Position numbers and translations under genes: made by a program | Notes under the pieces: model-generated | What the model saw: only the letters and a program-made list of their open reading frames with translations | What the model was told of the DNA's origin: nothing | The model's database searches: none | In this document: positions 28,966 to 38,374 of the stretch, one piece after another | Layout: every line of letters starts with the position of its first letter | How positions within the stretch are numbered: the stretch's first letter is position 1 | NCBI GenBank assembly: GCA_041447245.1 | Contig: JBGMEA010000006.1 | Location: 124,001 to 188,000, forward strand | Direction: 5' to 3' | Source of the DNA: JBGMEA01 sp041447245 | Lineage (GTDB): Bacteria > Bacillota > Clostridia > Eubacteriales > Anaerofustaceae | Length of the DNA: 64,000 bases

Positions 28966-31188
28966 ATGAGTATTCCAGCTGAATTTCAATTAAAAGCCAT
29001 CGCTGACCTTATGGTAGCTATGCAGGATGATAAGCGGGATATTATCCTAAAAAGCTGTACGGGAAGCGGTAAAACAATTATTCTCACCTATTTTATGGAC
29101 GAGTATCTCAAATCGTTTGCAAAAACGGTGTTTGTTTGGCTTACACCGGGAAAAGGTGATCTAGAAGAGCAAAGTAAAAAGAAGATGGATAGGTATATCC
29201 ATAACTCGCAGACAAAAACGCTCATAGATGTTATGACAAGCGGCTTTGAAGAAAATGATGTGTGCTTCATTAACTGGGAATCGCTGAATAAGTCCAGCAA
29301 TAACGCGCTCAAGCCGAGTGAACGTACAAACTTCCTTGAACAGATAGAAAAAGCTCTTGATGCTGGTCTTTCCTTCAAAATCATAGTTGACGAAAGTCAT
29401 GAAGGGGACACCATCAAAGGCAAGGAAATAATCGATTATTTCAGAACGGATAAAATCATCCGTGCTTCTGCTACACCTAAAGCATACCCCGATGCAACCC
29501 GCATCGAAGTGCCGGAAGCGGAGGTTATTGCCGCAGAGCTTATAAAAAAAGTCCTTGTTATTAACGAGGGTATAAAGCAAGGCGATGAAGTTACAAACCA
29601 GATAGACTATCTGCTGACAAAGGCTCTTGATAAACATAGGAAGCTCTATTCGTCGTTCTCTTCTCATGGTTCAAAAGTGAACCCTCTTATTGTCGTACAG
29701 CTTCCGAACAAAAACGATGTCCTCTTGGATGGCGTAGAAAAGTGGTTTGAAGCAAAAGGCATAACTTATGACAACGGACTGCTTGCAGTTCGTCTTTCTG
29801 AAAAGCATGAGAACTCATCTGAAGAAGAAATCGTGCCGAACGGTGCGAAACCGATAGCTATAATTATCAAACAGGCGATTGCTACAGGTTGGGACTGCCC
29901 AAGGGCGCATATCCTCGTTAAACTCCGCGACCATATGAGTGAAACATTTGAAATCCAGACAATCGGGCGCATCCGCCGGATGCCGGAGGCAAAGCACTAC
30001 GGTAATCCATTGCTCGATAGCTGCTATCTGTTTACACTAGACGAGAAATTCACCGAGAGTGTAAAGCAGAGCCTCGGCAAAGGTGCGCTGGAAGGTGCCA
30101 CGCTATACCTCAAGCCTGAATATAAATCGGTTCGCCTAACTTGCGAACAAGTTTCCGGCGTTCCTTTTGCTCGGGATCAGCGAGAGATTCTTAAGGCGAT
30201 ATACAACTATTTCAAAAAGCAGTATAACATTGACGGAAGAACAATTGACAATAAAAAACGCTTGGAGGCTAACGGTTTTATCTTTTCGGATCAGGTACGG
30301 CAATATGTCGCCGAGGAAAATGAGATCATTGTCGCCGGAGAAAGAAGCAGCTACCAAGATTTGAACACCACCTATGTTCAGGCACCCGTAAGCACAACCA
30401 TTCACGGCAGAGAGTACCACCACATTGTTGGTGAAATAGCTCTGCGTGTGGGTTTGAAATACGAGCATTTGAACGCAATTTTCAGGCGGCTCTTTATGAA
30501 AAGCTCGAACAAGAGCACGTATCAGATTCTTTTGTTCACCACGACTAGCGAATTATACGCTTTTACGCTCAACAACCGCGACCTGCTAAAAAATATCGTG
30601 CGCGACGCTTCGGCGGCTATTTTGAATCAGATTAGATTTATATCGGACACGTTAAACGACAAGCGGACGGACAAAGAATTTAGACTCTTACATGAATGTG
30701 AGTTTACCTATGATGCTTCCGAAAAGCTCCAAGCCGTTTGGAAAAAGAATGTTTACGAAGGCTATTTGTCTTCTGCAGCTCCTCGTTCTTCCTCGGAAAA
30801 AGCATTTGAAAAATTCTGCGAGACAGCTTCTTCCGTAGAATGGGTATACAAAAACGGTGATAAAGGATCGGAGTATTTTTCCATCGTGTACGAGGATGCC
30901 TTTCAGAAGGTTCGCGTATTCTTCCCTGACTATATAATCTGTGTTAATGGCGAATGCTGGATTATTGAAACAAAAGGCGGCTTTGATAAATACGGTAACA
31001 GTCAGGATATAGACAAATTCTCACCTCGCAAGTTTGCCGTATTGAAAGACTTCCTGCTAAGGCACGACATGAAGGGCGGTTTTGTACGCGAAGATAAAAA
31101 GAGCGGCGAACTGTGCATTTGCACAGAGGAGTATAGCGACGATCTTTCCAGTTCTTTTTGGTCGTTGCTCCGTGATGTGATCCTGTAA
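28966..31188 (+). CDS. res: Type III restriction-modification system, helicase-nuclease subunit (Res)
   Basis: 740 residues, starting three bases after mod. An SF2 helicase part runs from Walker A TGSGKT (near 25-30), through VDESHEG (DEAH-type box, near 138-144) and SATPKA, to motif VI QTIGRIRRMPE (near 334). The C-terminus carries a PD-(D/E)xK nuclease: PDYIICVNGECWIIETKGG (near 648-666) with the E-x-K core in IETKGG. All catalytic motifs are intact. It is somewhat shorter than EcoP1I-type Res proteins. With Mod it should cut unmethylated invading DNA after translocation. Confidence 0.92.
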   Translation: MSIPAEFQLKAIADLMVAMQDDKRDIILKSCTGSGKTIILTYFMDEYLKSFAKTVFVWLTPGKGDLEEQSKKKMDRYIHNSQTKTLIDVMTSGFEENDVCFINWESLNKSSNNALKPSERTNFLEQIEKALDAGLSFKIIVDESHEGDTIKGKEIIDYFRTDKIIRASATPKAYPDATRIEVPEAEVIAAELIKKVLVINEGIKQGDEVTNQIDYLLTKALDKHRKLYSSFSSHGSKVNPLIVVQLPNKNDVLLDGVEKWFEAKGITYDNGLLAVRLSEKHENSSEEEIVPNGAKPIAIIIKQAIATGWDCPRAHILVKLRDHMSETFEIQTIGRIRRMPEAKHYGNPLLDSCYLFTLDEKFTESVKQSLGKGALEGATLYLKPEYKSVRLTCEQVSGVPFARDQREILKAIYNYFKKQYNIDGRTIDNKKRLEANGFIFSDQVRQYVAEENEIIVAGERSSYQDLNTTYVQAPVSTTIHGREYHHIVGEIALRVGLKYEHLNAIFRRLFMKSSNKSTYQILLFTTTSELYAFTLNNRDLLKNIVRDASAAILNQIRFISDTLNDKRTDKEFRLLHECEFTYDASEKLQAVWKKNVYEGYLSSAAPRSSSEKAFEKFCETASSVEWVYKNGDKGSEYFSIVYEDAFQKVRVFFPDYIICVNGECWIIETKGGFDKYGNSQDIDKFSPRKFAVLKDFLLRHDMKGGFVREDKKSGELCICTEEYSDDLSSSFWSLLRDVIL

Positions 31189-31203
31189 GGAGGGGGTGGT
31201 AAA

Positions 31204-31893
31204 GTGAAGGTTATTGAATGTACGTCTGTGGATCACACGGATAATAAGAACATTACCTTCATCCGCATTGATCCCGAAAATCTGCAGGACACACTCTCCA
31301 AAATAATCGAAACGCTTATGGATTTATCATGGTTGAGTCATTTCGATGAAGATTATTTGAAAAGCAGTTTCAAGAAGCGTGCGGAGGAAACAATCGCCGA
31401 TATCAAGAAAAAGTTCGATGATTCCTCAGACGATAAGGTGACTAAAGAAGCTGGAGAATATGTGGTGTCTGAACTGGCGCGTGAATCGCTTTTAAGCCAG
31501 ATGAGCTACCTACACATCCCCCTGGCTGAACTGCTTGGCATGAAAATCTCCGGCAACCCCGGTTTTGATTTTCACAGTCAAAACAACACTACCAATACCG
31601 TTATTTTCGGAGAGGCAAAATACAACTCGCGGCAAAGTGCTTACGCTACTGCAATTTCACAAGTCTCAAAATTTATAGAGGATGGCAAGGATGTTAAACA
31701 GTTAGCTGATTTGCGTGATTTTTGTACTTCCGAAGCTCTAACCAGAGCGAACGATGGCTTCAAGGGATTTGCAATAGCGTTTTCTGCAAAATCCACGGCA
31801 AGTGACAGTCTTATTGATAGTGTGATTAAACACCAAGACTTCTTGAAGCTTCTTCCGTTTGAAGAAATTGTGATAGTGGCGGTGAACATATGA
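31204..31893 (+). CDS. hamA: DUF1837 protein, Hachiman effector HamA
   Basis: 229 residues from a GTG with SD AAGGAGGGGG. The DUF1837 signature is visible: GFDFH (120-124), then an E-x-K site in FGEAKYN (Glu 137, Lys 139), the nuclease-like core of HamA. The paired helicase gene overlaps its stop by four bases. This two-gene set (DUF1837 plus SF2 helicase) is the published Hachiman anti-phage system, in which HamA is held by HamB and released to degrade DNA. The gene follows res by 15 bases, so it is in the same transcript. Confidence 0.85.
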   Translation: MKVIECTSVDHTDNKNITFIRIDPENLQDTLSKIIETLMDLSWLSHFDEDYLKSSFKKRAEETIADIKKKFDDSSDDKVTKEAGEYVVSELARESLLSQMSYLHIPLAELLGMKISGNPGFDFHSQNNTTNTVIFGEAKYNSRQSAYATAISQVSKFIEDGKDVKQLADLRDFCTSEALTRANDGFKGFAIAFSAKSTASDSLIDSVIKHQDFLKLLPFEEIVIVAVNI

Positions 31894-34244
31894 CAGCTAC
31901 AAAATCCATAAACCGAATAGCTGAAATCCGCGACGGAATAAATCTTGATGCGCATCTCGCTTACGCTCGGCAAAGGCTCTTTAAGGAAGGTTCAGTCGAT
32001 AGTTCCGTACTTGAGATATTTTCATATCTCAAGCTCTTTCAACCTGACTATTTTAAAGAACACGAATCCGATATCATTGAAATGATGGGTTTGTATTTCA
32101 AAAGTCCGAATCCCGACACTTTTCTTAGTCTCATCTTCGCTGATTATGGGAAATACATAAAAGAAGAATTCGGCGAAGAGTATACCCCAGTTCAGGCAGA
32201 TATTTTGAAGAAGATTCGGCAAATGAAAACCTTCAGCTTTTCAGCTCCGACGAGCACTGGGAAATCATTTGTCTTTCGGAATCTTATTAAAACAGCAGAT
32301 TACGATGTTGCCGTTATCGTTCCCTCAAGGGCTTTAATAAATGAGTATTTTGATCGTGTCCATGAAATTATTGAAGACAAAGCTGTCAACATCCTTACTT
32401 TTGTCGATATAATCAACACCAAACACGCAAAGCGCAATATTTTTATCCTAACCCCGGAACGGGCAAGAGAGTTGTTTAAGTTGAAAGATAAACTGAACAT
32501 CGGACTTGTGCTTTTCGACGAAGCACAGTTAAGCGATGAAGATTCAGTGCGAGGCTTATATTTTGACAGTATAGTCCGTCGTGTTCGAAAATCATTTCCT
32601 AACGCTAAGTGCATTTTTGCCCATCCTTTTGTAGCTAACCCTGAAGCTCAATTAAAGAAAAACAATGTAGATATAAGCGATAATGCCACGGCTGTTCAGT
32701 ATGAACAGAAGAATGTCGGGCAAATATTTTATTCTCACGATCAGTCCACGGGACGCTTTTATCATTTTGGTATTGATAAAAGCGTTATGGGAGAACGCCG
32801 TGTTCCTGCCGCTTTCGATCCAATAGAAAAGGCAATAAAAGACGATGGTAGCGTCCTTATATATGTACCAAAGAAACATATTTATAACGACAAAGTCTAT
32901 ACTGACTTCAAAAAATACATTCAATTATGCCAGCAGATAACCGATCCCGAAGCGTTGGAATTGGTAGAAAAACTGCGGGAATATATCGGTGCCTCAAACG
33001 GAAAAAGCGCTAATTATTTTTCAAGAACACTCGAACATCTGAAACATGGCATTGTCGTTCACCACGGTTCTATTCCTCTCCGGGCAAGACTAATATTGGA
33101 ACATTTTACTCAGAAAGGCTTCTGCCGAATTTGCTTTGCCACTTCTACGCTTGAGCAGGGCATAAATATGCCGTTTGATGTGGTTTACTTGAATCGCTTT
33201 GAAAAAAGCAAGCCTCTCTCTGTTAAAAACCTGATAGGTAGAGCCGGACGCTCTACGGAAAGGGATGTATTTGATATTGGCGCAGCAATCGTAAAACAAG
33301 ACAATCAAAGCCCATTTCGCTCGGTTGTAAGCAAGCCAGAGCGCATATCAGAACAATCTCATCTCGACAGAGATGACGAAAAACTTGATGAAAAGTACGA
33401 GGAATTCAAAGAAGCAATAAAAAACGATCAGTTCAACGACGAATACAATCTAACGAATAATGATGTCCAAAAGCTTGCTACGGAAGAAATAACATCTATT
33501 ATACCGACGCTGTTAGATATGATGTTTGACGAACACGGACAGCTTGTTTATCCCCAATGGGACAATGAAGAGCAGAATGACCGAAAGGAAATGTACCAAG
33601 ATTTCTACTCCCTTTACCAAATTTACCTTGGACGCGAATTAGTGAGTGCCGAAAAGAGCATCCTTAATCAGGCAATAAAGATTATGCTTTGGCGTGTTTA
33701 CAAAAAAACGTTCAGCTTAATTTGCCAGTATAGATATGATTATGCTTCAAAAAAGAAGGAGCGTACGCAACTTGAGAAGCTCGGCAAGATGGATGAAATC
33801 GCCAAGTTGGAAGCACAGTTTTTGCGCGAATACGATGATATTCCAGACAAAACGCTTAATAACTATTCCTTGTTCGGCACCATGCCAGCAATTCAGGTCG
33901 ATTACGATCGCATTATTTATGACACCTATGATTACATGGATAAACTCATAGGGTTCAAGCTCACGGACATTTTCTATGCTATATTTCATCAGTATTATCA
34001 AAATCAAACCTCCAAAGATGATAACCGCGCCCTAAGGTTAGCAAAATATATCCGATATGGAACAGATGATGAACGCGATATTTGGATGCTTCGTTATGGC
34101 TTAACTTTTGAGGACATTGAGTGGGCAAACAATTGTATTGATAGCATTAACGAACAAGAAATTATTTTCAATGATAAATATGATGAATTGACTGACGAAC
34201 AAAAGAAGATTGTCGAGCGATTTAGATACCCAGATTCCCAATAA
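31890..34244 (+). CDS. hamB: SF2 helicase, Hachiman sensor HamB
   Basis: 784 residues. Walker A SAPTSTGKS (near 113-121), DEAQ-type box LFDEAQLS (near 212), motif V STLEQGINMP (near 423) and motif VI IGRAGRS (near 451) make a complete Ski2-like SF2 helicase. The C-terminal 300 residues are helical, with a lysine/glutamate-rich part. Start ATGA overlaps the hamA stop, so the two are made in equal amounts. HamB proteins scan damaged or unusual DNA and gate HamA. Its stop lies 50 bases from the end of the convergent relaxase gene. Confidence 0.85.
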   Translation: MTATKSINRIAEIRDGINLDAHLAYARQRLFKEGSVDSSVLEIFSYLKLFQPDYFKEHESDIIEMMGLYFKSPNPDTFLSLIFADYGKYIKEEFGEEYTPVQADILKKIRQMKTFSFSAPTSTGKSFVFRNLIKTADYDVAVIVPSRALINEYFDRVHEIIEDKAVNILTFVDIINTKHAKRNIFILTPERARELFKLKDKLNIGLVLFDEAQLSDEDSVRGLYFDSIVRRVRKSFPNAKCIFAHPFVANPEAQLKKNNVDISDNATAVQYEQKNVGQIFYSHDQSTGRFYHFGIDKSVMGERRVPAAFDPIEKAIKDDGSVLIYVPKKHIYNDKVYTDFKKYIQLCQQITDPEALELVEKLREYIGASNGKSANYFSRTLEHLKHGIVVHHGSIPLRARLILEHFTQKGFCRICFATSTLEQGINMPFDVVYLNRFEKSKPLSVKNLIGRAGRSTERDVFDIGAAIVKQDNQSPFRSVVSKPERISEQSHLDRDDEKLDEKYEEFKEAIKNDQFNDEYNLTNNDVQKLATEEITSIIPTLLDMMFDEHGQLVYPQWDNEEQNDRKEMYQDFYSLYQIYLGRELVSAEKSILNQAIKIMLWRVYKKTFSLICQYRYDYASKKKERTQLEKLGKMDEIAKLEAQFLREYDDIPDKTLNNYSLFGTMPAIQVDYDRIIYDTYDYMDKLIGFKLTDIFYAIFHQYYQNQTSKDDNRALRLAKYIRYGTDDERDIWMLRYGLTFEDIEWANNCIDSINEQEIIFNDKYDELTDEQKKIVERFRYPDSQ

Positions 34245-34294
34245 TAAATTATGGTACATGAACGTTCTAAGCCGTACAAGAAGAAAAACTATCC

Positions 34295-35710
34295 TTATTG
34301 AACTGAAGGCCATTTGTCTTGCTTTCTGTTTTTTTCAGTTTGTTCCCGTGCATTACCCAAAAGCCGGTCGACATTCATTTTTGCTGTGAGCAATTCCTTC
34401 ATTTCCTTGCGCGCGGCAGAATACCAGGAATAGGCTCTTTTCTTTTCTGCCAGCAGCGTTGCATACTCGGCCTGGAGCGCCTTTATCGTGGGGATTTTCT
34501 TCCCCGGTAGTGCATCGAACGCAGACTTTGCCGCCTTGTGCAGAAGGATGTCCGAAGCGTTCTCCTCATAGAACTTTTTGCTATATCCGGCTTTGCGATA
34601 GGCGGTGTAAACGTCGCGGGTTTTCGAGTAATTGATGATATGCGTTTTAAGATTTCCGATCTCGGTCATGCGTGTTTCAGCGGTCTTAATCTGTGCTGAC
34701 AGTTCGTTGAAACGGGCGCTTGCCGCCGCAGCTTTTTCTTCAAGCTCTGCGTATTCCAACAAATTGTTCTCGGTAAGAAAGTTGATTGTCTGTGCCATCT
34801 GCTTGAGATTGAAAACCTTGGCCCAACGTTCGTAACCGGGGCCTTTCCCTGCCTGCAATTTTGCTTGAATATCTACCAGAAGATTGACGCCCTGTGCTTG
34901 TCTGGCAGGGCGTTTTGTTTTGCTCGGTGTGCGGGTTTTCCCTCCGGCTATAACAGAACGAATTTCATCTTCCGAATATTCTTCGCCCAGAGAGTGGAGG
35001 CGAGAAAATTTCGTTTGTCCGGCAATACGAAAAGCAAGATGCTTTCCTGCTTTAACTTCATAACCCGTCTGCTGCATGCTCTGTAAAAACGCATCAAAAT
35101 CAACTGGCTTTTTGGCAAGAGCCGCGTCAATCGCAATACGAAGGTTTTCCTGAAAAGAGGGCCTTCGATTATCGCCCAGCCATTTGCCGTAATGCTTCTT
35201 TCCGCGCTTGGGGTTCTCAATGATGGAAAGACCGTGTTCCAGACAAAGCCTGTCGCTAATTTTCCGAACGGCAAAACCGGACCCACGAAAATCACGGAAC
35301 TTATGCTGGCAGTCAAGCGAGGTGGAATTGTAGATAATATGGTTGTGAATATGCGCCTTGTCGATATGGGTCGCCACAAGGAAAGCGTGGCGGCCTTTCG
35401 TCCAACGCATTCCCAGCTCATAGCCTATTCGGTTGGCTTCCTTCGGCGTGACCTCGCCGGGCTTGAAGGATTGGCGTATTTGATAGGCAATCACATCATT
35501 TTTCTGTTCCCTGCCGGTGATAGCCCTATATTGCCGCTTGGCAAGAAGAAATTGCGCGTCCACGATGGCGGGATCACACTCATAGGCGCTGACGTATTCG
35601 CCATCATTTGTCTTGTCTGGATTCTTAGAATAATCAGTACGATCCGTCAGGCATTGGGCAATGGTCTTGCCCTTGTTAATGTGCATGGAAATCAGGCGGG
35701 TGGTTGCCAA
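34295..35710 (-). CDS. Relaxase (MobA/VirD2 family)
   Basis: 471 residues if translation starts at the TTG at 35710, seven to eight bases after GGGAGGTG; family members of Tn1549-like elements start with this same ATTRLISMH stretch. The three-His metal site is THIDKAHIHNHII (near residues 110-122); a candidate nicking Tyr is in DRTDYSKNP near 26. The C-terminal half is helical. It nicks oriT and leads the strand to the recipient. Last gene of the mobilisation operon; the defence operon runs into it from the other side. Confidence 0.9.
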   Translation of the reverse strand: MATTRLISMHINKGKTIAQCLTDRTDYSKNPDKTNDGEYVSAYECDPAIVDAQFLLAKRQYRAITGREQKNDVIAYQIRQSFKPGEVTPKEANRIGYELGMRWTKGRHAFLVATHIDKAHIHNHIIYNSTSLDCQHKFRDFRGSGFAVRKISDRLCLEHGLSIIENPKRGKKHYGKWLGDNRRPSFQENLRIAIDAALAKKPVDFDAFLQSMQQTGYEVKAGKHLAFRIAGQTKFSRLHSLGEEYSEDEIRSVIAGGKTRTPSKTKRPARQAQGVNLLVDIQAKLQAGKGPGYERWAKVFNLKQMAQTINFLTENNLLEYAELEEKAAAASARFNELSAQIKTAETRMTEIGNLKTHIINYSKTRDVYTAYRKAGYSKKFYEENASDILLHKAAKSAFDALPGKKIPTIKALQAEYATLLAEKKRAYSWYSAARKEMKELLTAKMNVDRLLGNAREQTEKNRKQDKWPSVQ

Positions 35711-35773
35711 AGGGAAATTCACCTCCCATCGAAAACGGCGGGTCGCTATCAGGAGCGCATCCCGCCGCATTTT

Positions 35774-36361
35774 TTATGTATTGTTCTCCTTTTTCGGAAG
35801 AATCCGAATCTGCTTTCGCCGTTCCAACGCCTCAAAGTCCACGGCTGAAACGATCTCCAGCGTATCCGGTCGAATGACGATGATCTGTCTTTTTTTCTCC
35901 CGCGCATAGCGAACAGTATAAGCTGTTCCGCCTTTGTTCTTGCTGTCATATACCGCCAAAAGATATGTGGCATGATCCACCATGTAGCGGTTGCGTTCCA
36001 GCATACATTGGGGTGTGTAACGGGTATTCAGCGTAATGACATCATCACAGACGGCCAGCATGTTGAAATACCGCTCCCGTTGCTCCGGCGACCATTTGCT
36101 AGCCTGCGTTTCACAAGGAAGCACGGCAATCAGGCGGATGGAATATTGCCGTTTCATATCCAGCACAATTCCGGCGCACCACTGGTCTGTCCCCAAGGCC
36201 ATGCCGGTGTAAAATGTGGAAACGCCACTTTCTATCAGCCTGTTGATCTGAGCCGCCAGCGTCAGCTTGAGCCGGATGCATTTCTCATCTTCCTCATCAT
36301 AACCAAAACTAAATCTTACCGGACGGTGTCCGGTAAACGCGCAAGCCATTTCCATTGACAT
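35774..36361 (-). CDS. SLOG-family (DUF1273/YpsA-like) protein
   Basis: 195 residues from the ATG at 36361 (SD CAGGAGA). N-terminal FTGHRP motif, FYTGMALGTDQWCAGIVLDMK in the middle and a GGTAYTVRYA loop near the end are typical of the DUF1273/YpsA branch of the SLOG (Rossmann-like) superfamily, thought to bind a nucleotide or nucleotide-derived ligand. Tn1549-like elements often carry one next to the relaxase. Its job in transfer is unknown. It has its own promoter at 36409-36438. Confidence 0.8.
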   Translation of the reverse strand: MSMEMACAFTGHRPVRFSFGYDEEDEKCIRLKLTLAAQINRLIESGVSTFYTGMALGTDQWCAGIVLDMKRQYSIRLIAVLPCETQASKWSPEQRERYFNMLAVCDDVITLNTRYTPQCMLERNRYMVDHATYLLAVYDSKNKGGTAYTVRYAREKKRQIIVIRPDTLEIVSAVDFEALERRKQIRILPKKENNT

Positions 36362-36390
36362 TTTTCTTTTTCTCCTGTCTTTCATAAGTA

Positions 36391-36438
36391 ATGTTAGTAA
36401 CGCGACATATTATAGTTGTACTAACATGTTTAAGTCAA
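36391..36438. promoter_or_regulatory. Divergent promoter with inverted-repeat operator
   Basis: For the minus strand TTGACT (36438-36433) and TATAAT (36414-36409) are 18 bp apart, driving the SLOG and relaxase genes. ATGTTAGTA (36391-36399) and TACTAACAT (36419-36427) form a perfect 9-bp inverted repeat on both sides of the -10 box. A bound XRE dimer would block both directions, so the regulator at 36480 probably represses itself and the relaxase operon. Confidence 0.7.
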
Positions 36439-36479
36439 TGATACCATCACATAAACTAATGCTAAAAGGTGGTGTTAAG

Positions 36480-36824
36480 TTGAAAGAGAAAAAGGATATC
36501 AATATTGAGATAGGTAACAGAATAAAAAAGGCCAGAGAAATGGCCGGACTGACACAGGATAGATTTGCGGAATTGATCGGAATGGGGACTAAGAATATAT
36601 CAGCTATCGAACGTGGCGCTGTGGGTGTTTCCTTATCTTCCATTAAGAAAATCTGTCTTATCTTATCTATATCCAGTGACGATCTTTTGTTTGAAAATAG
36701 AGCAGAAAATGATATGAGTGTCCTGACTTCACGGCTTAAGTGTCTGCCTCCGGAGCAATTCAATATTGCTAATGACATTTTGAATAAGCTGCTCGAAGCG
36801 TTTGCTATTTCAGATAAGAAATAA
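36480..36824 (+). CDS. XRE-family regulator of the mobilisation operon
   Basis: 115 residues if it starts at the TTG at 36480, after AAAAGGTGGTG; an ATG at 36459 is an alternative. HTH at about 12-65 (RIKKAREMAGLTQDRFAELIGMGTKNISAIERG). Divergent from the SLOG and relaxase genes; the inverted repeat at 36391-36427 is its likely operator. A bidirectional terminator follows. Confidence 0.85.
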   Translation: MKEKKDINIEIGNRIKKAREMAGLTQDRFAELIGMGTKNISAIERGAVGVSLSSIKKICLILSISSDDLLFENRAENDMSVLTSRLKCLPPEQFNIANDILNKLLEAFAISDKK

Positions 36825-36833
36825 ACAAAAAAG

Positions 36834-36866
36834 CGGCTTGCGTCAGAGTTACTGAAGCGCAAGCCG
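36834..36866. terminator. Bidirectional terminator between convergent genes
   Basis: CGGCTTGCG pairs with CGCAAGCCG around a 15-nt loop, flanked by an A-run on the left and TTCTTTT on the right. It separates the XRE gene from the convergent CD1845-like gene. Confidence 0.75.
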
Positions 36867-36884
36867 TTCTTTTATGTTTCAGTC

Positions 36885-37169
36885 TTATATTGCTTTCAGC
36901 CTGCTGTTCAGGCCATCCACCAACTCCACCAGGAAGGACGCGAACAGCGGTATGCCATATGGGGAAATGAGCCACGCCAGAACCACAATTTTCACGCCCT
37001 CCCAAAACTCGCCCAACAGAACCATCGTGCCAAGAGCAACGGCAAAGATGACGAAGGCCAGTATTCCGAGGATCATCGAAGAAAAGGCGCAAAGGAACCG
37101 GCAGACCGCCACTAAAATGCTCAGCAGAAGAATAACGGGAAACAAAAATATTTTTAACAGTATCCTCAT
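36885..37169 (-). CDS. CD1845-family small membrane protein
   Basis: 94 residues from the ATG at 37169 (SD GGAGGTTCCTC). Two hydrophobic segments (about 5-25 and 30-55) and a shorter one near 65-80; basic N-terminus and tail. The family is a regular part of Tn1549-like elements, between relaxase and MobC regions. Role unknown; membrane location. Confidence 0.75.
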   Translation of the reverse strand: MRILLKIFLFPVILLLSILVAVCRFLCAFSSMILGILAFVIFAVALGTMVLLGEFWEGVKIVVLAWLISPYGIPLFASFLVELVDGLNSRLKAI

Positions 37170-37272
37170 GAGGAACCTCCTTGCAGACGGGGTTTTCTTG
37201 TTTACAGCAAAATCATAGCGCACAAAGACGCGGATGTCTATTTTGCCGTCCTGCACAGGAGCATACGCTCCA

Positions 37273-37611
37273 TTACCGAATGTCGGAAAGCTCGGTGAGT
37301 ATCTTGCCCGCCATGCCCCATAAACGGTCGTAATTCTGGCGCAAATCCTCTATATCGGCTTCATAGACATTTCCGGTTTCATGCGCCCGGCGCGTGAGCT
37401 GGTTTAAGTTGTTGCTGCACCGACGCAGGAGGGAAACAAGCTCCCCCACGGCAGATAAATCCAGATTTACCACATAGCCGTCAACCGCCATTTTGCGCAG
37501 ATAGGCCCCCATATTGCAGGTGCCCATCTGCGCCATTTTCTGCTCGATCAGCTCCCTTTCACGCTCAGACACCATGAAGTGTAGCTGAATGCTTCGTTTC
37601 CGGTTCGCCAT
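37273..37611 (-). CDS. mobC: Relaxosome accessory protein MobC
   Basis: 112 residues from the ATG at 37611 (GGAGTGGTG before it); the longer frame upstream only shadows the preceding gene. An N-terminal basic ribbon-like part (ANRKRSIQLHFMVSERERELI) and the helical RRCSNNLNQLTRRAHETG motif of MobC/NikA-like proteins are clear. It binds near oriT and helps the relaxase. It lies four bases after the DUF3849 gene. The relaxase is separated from it by the CD1845, XRE and SLOG genes. Confidence 0.88.
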   Translation of the reverse strand: MANRKRSIQLHFMVSERERELIEQKMAQMGTCNMGAYLRKMAVDGYVVNLDLSAVGELVSLLRRCSNNLNQLTRRAHETGNVYEADIEDLRQNYDRLWGMAGKILTELSDIR

Positions 37612-37615
37612 GGTG

Positions 37616-38374
37616 TCACCACTCCAGTTCCGTTTTGCCGGGCGACTTGCGTTCGGTCGGTTTTGCCTGCAACTGCTTTTTGACCGAGGGCTTTCGCAAT
37701 CGCAGCGGTTGGTCGCGGTTTTCATCTTTTCCAATGAACGCGAAGATACCTTTCCGATCCTTGAGCGTGGAAAAGGTGAGGGACCTAAACGGCAACAGGG
37801 TGAACAGCCGGTCGTGGTCTTTGGTGGAAGCCCGGATGAGAAAATCCGGCGAGATCCGCGCCATGAAATGCGTGCCGCTGGGACTGTTGGGTTCGCGCTC
37901 GGCTTGCAGACGACGAAGTATTTGCCCAGCTTCTTTTTGTATATCATCCTTGGAAAGCGGCTGTGTCAGCAGATATTCACGCCGCGCCTGGTTGATAAAA
38001 ATGTCCGTGAGGCCGGGATTGACGGAATCCACTTCAAACGATGAACGTCTATCCTCTCCAAAATAATTCTTGTCTTCAAAGACATGGATGGTTTTTGCCC
38101 AATCTTTGTTGTCATAAGAAATGCGCCCATCGAAATCCTTCCTCTGTACCGTATTTGCCAGCACAAAGAATATCCGCTCATAACCAAACTGATCGGCAAC
38201 CTGTTTTACGGCTTCTTTTCCGAGACAGTTATCGCGGTAATTGTCCCGGATTGCCGTTTCGATTGCGTTCTTGCAGGCTACGTTCGCCTTGTAGGATACG
38301 CGGTACTGCTCTAGTTCATCGTTTTCCCGCGCATAGACGGCGGGATATTTGTATACGGGCGTTTTATCCATCAT
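37616..38374 (-). CDS. DUF3849-family ICE protein
   Basis: 252 residues from the ATG at 38374, seven bases after GGAGG; its first base is the last base of the stop of the giant helicase gene (TAATG). The N-terminal PVYKYPAVYARENDELEQYR segment and the helical repeats after it match the DUF3849 family of Clostridia elements. The C-terminus is basic (RKPSVKKQLQAKPTERKSPGK), a feature shared with several other proteins of this backbone. Function unknown. Confidence 0.75.
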   Translation of the reverse strand: MMDKTPVYKYPAVYARENDELEQYRVSYKANVACKNAIETAIRDNYRDNCLGKEAVKQVADQFGYERIFFVLANTVQRKDFDGRISYDNKDWAKTIHVFEDKNYFGEDRRSSFEVDSVNPGLTDIFINQARREYLLTQPLSKDDIQKEAGQILRRLQAEREPNSPSGTHFMARISPDFLIRASTKDHDRLFTLLPFRSLTFSTLKDRKGIFAFIGKDENRDQPLRLRKPSVKKQLQAKPTERKSPGKTELEW

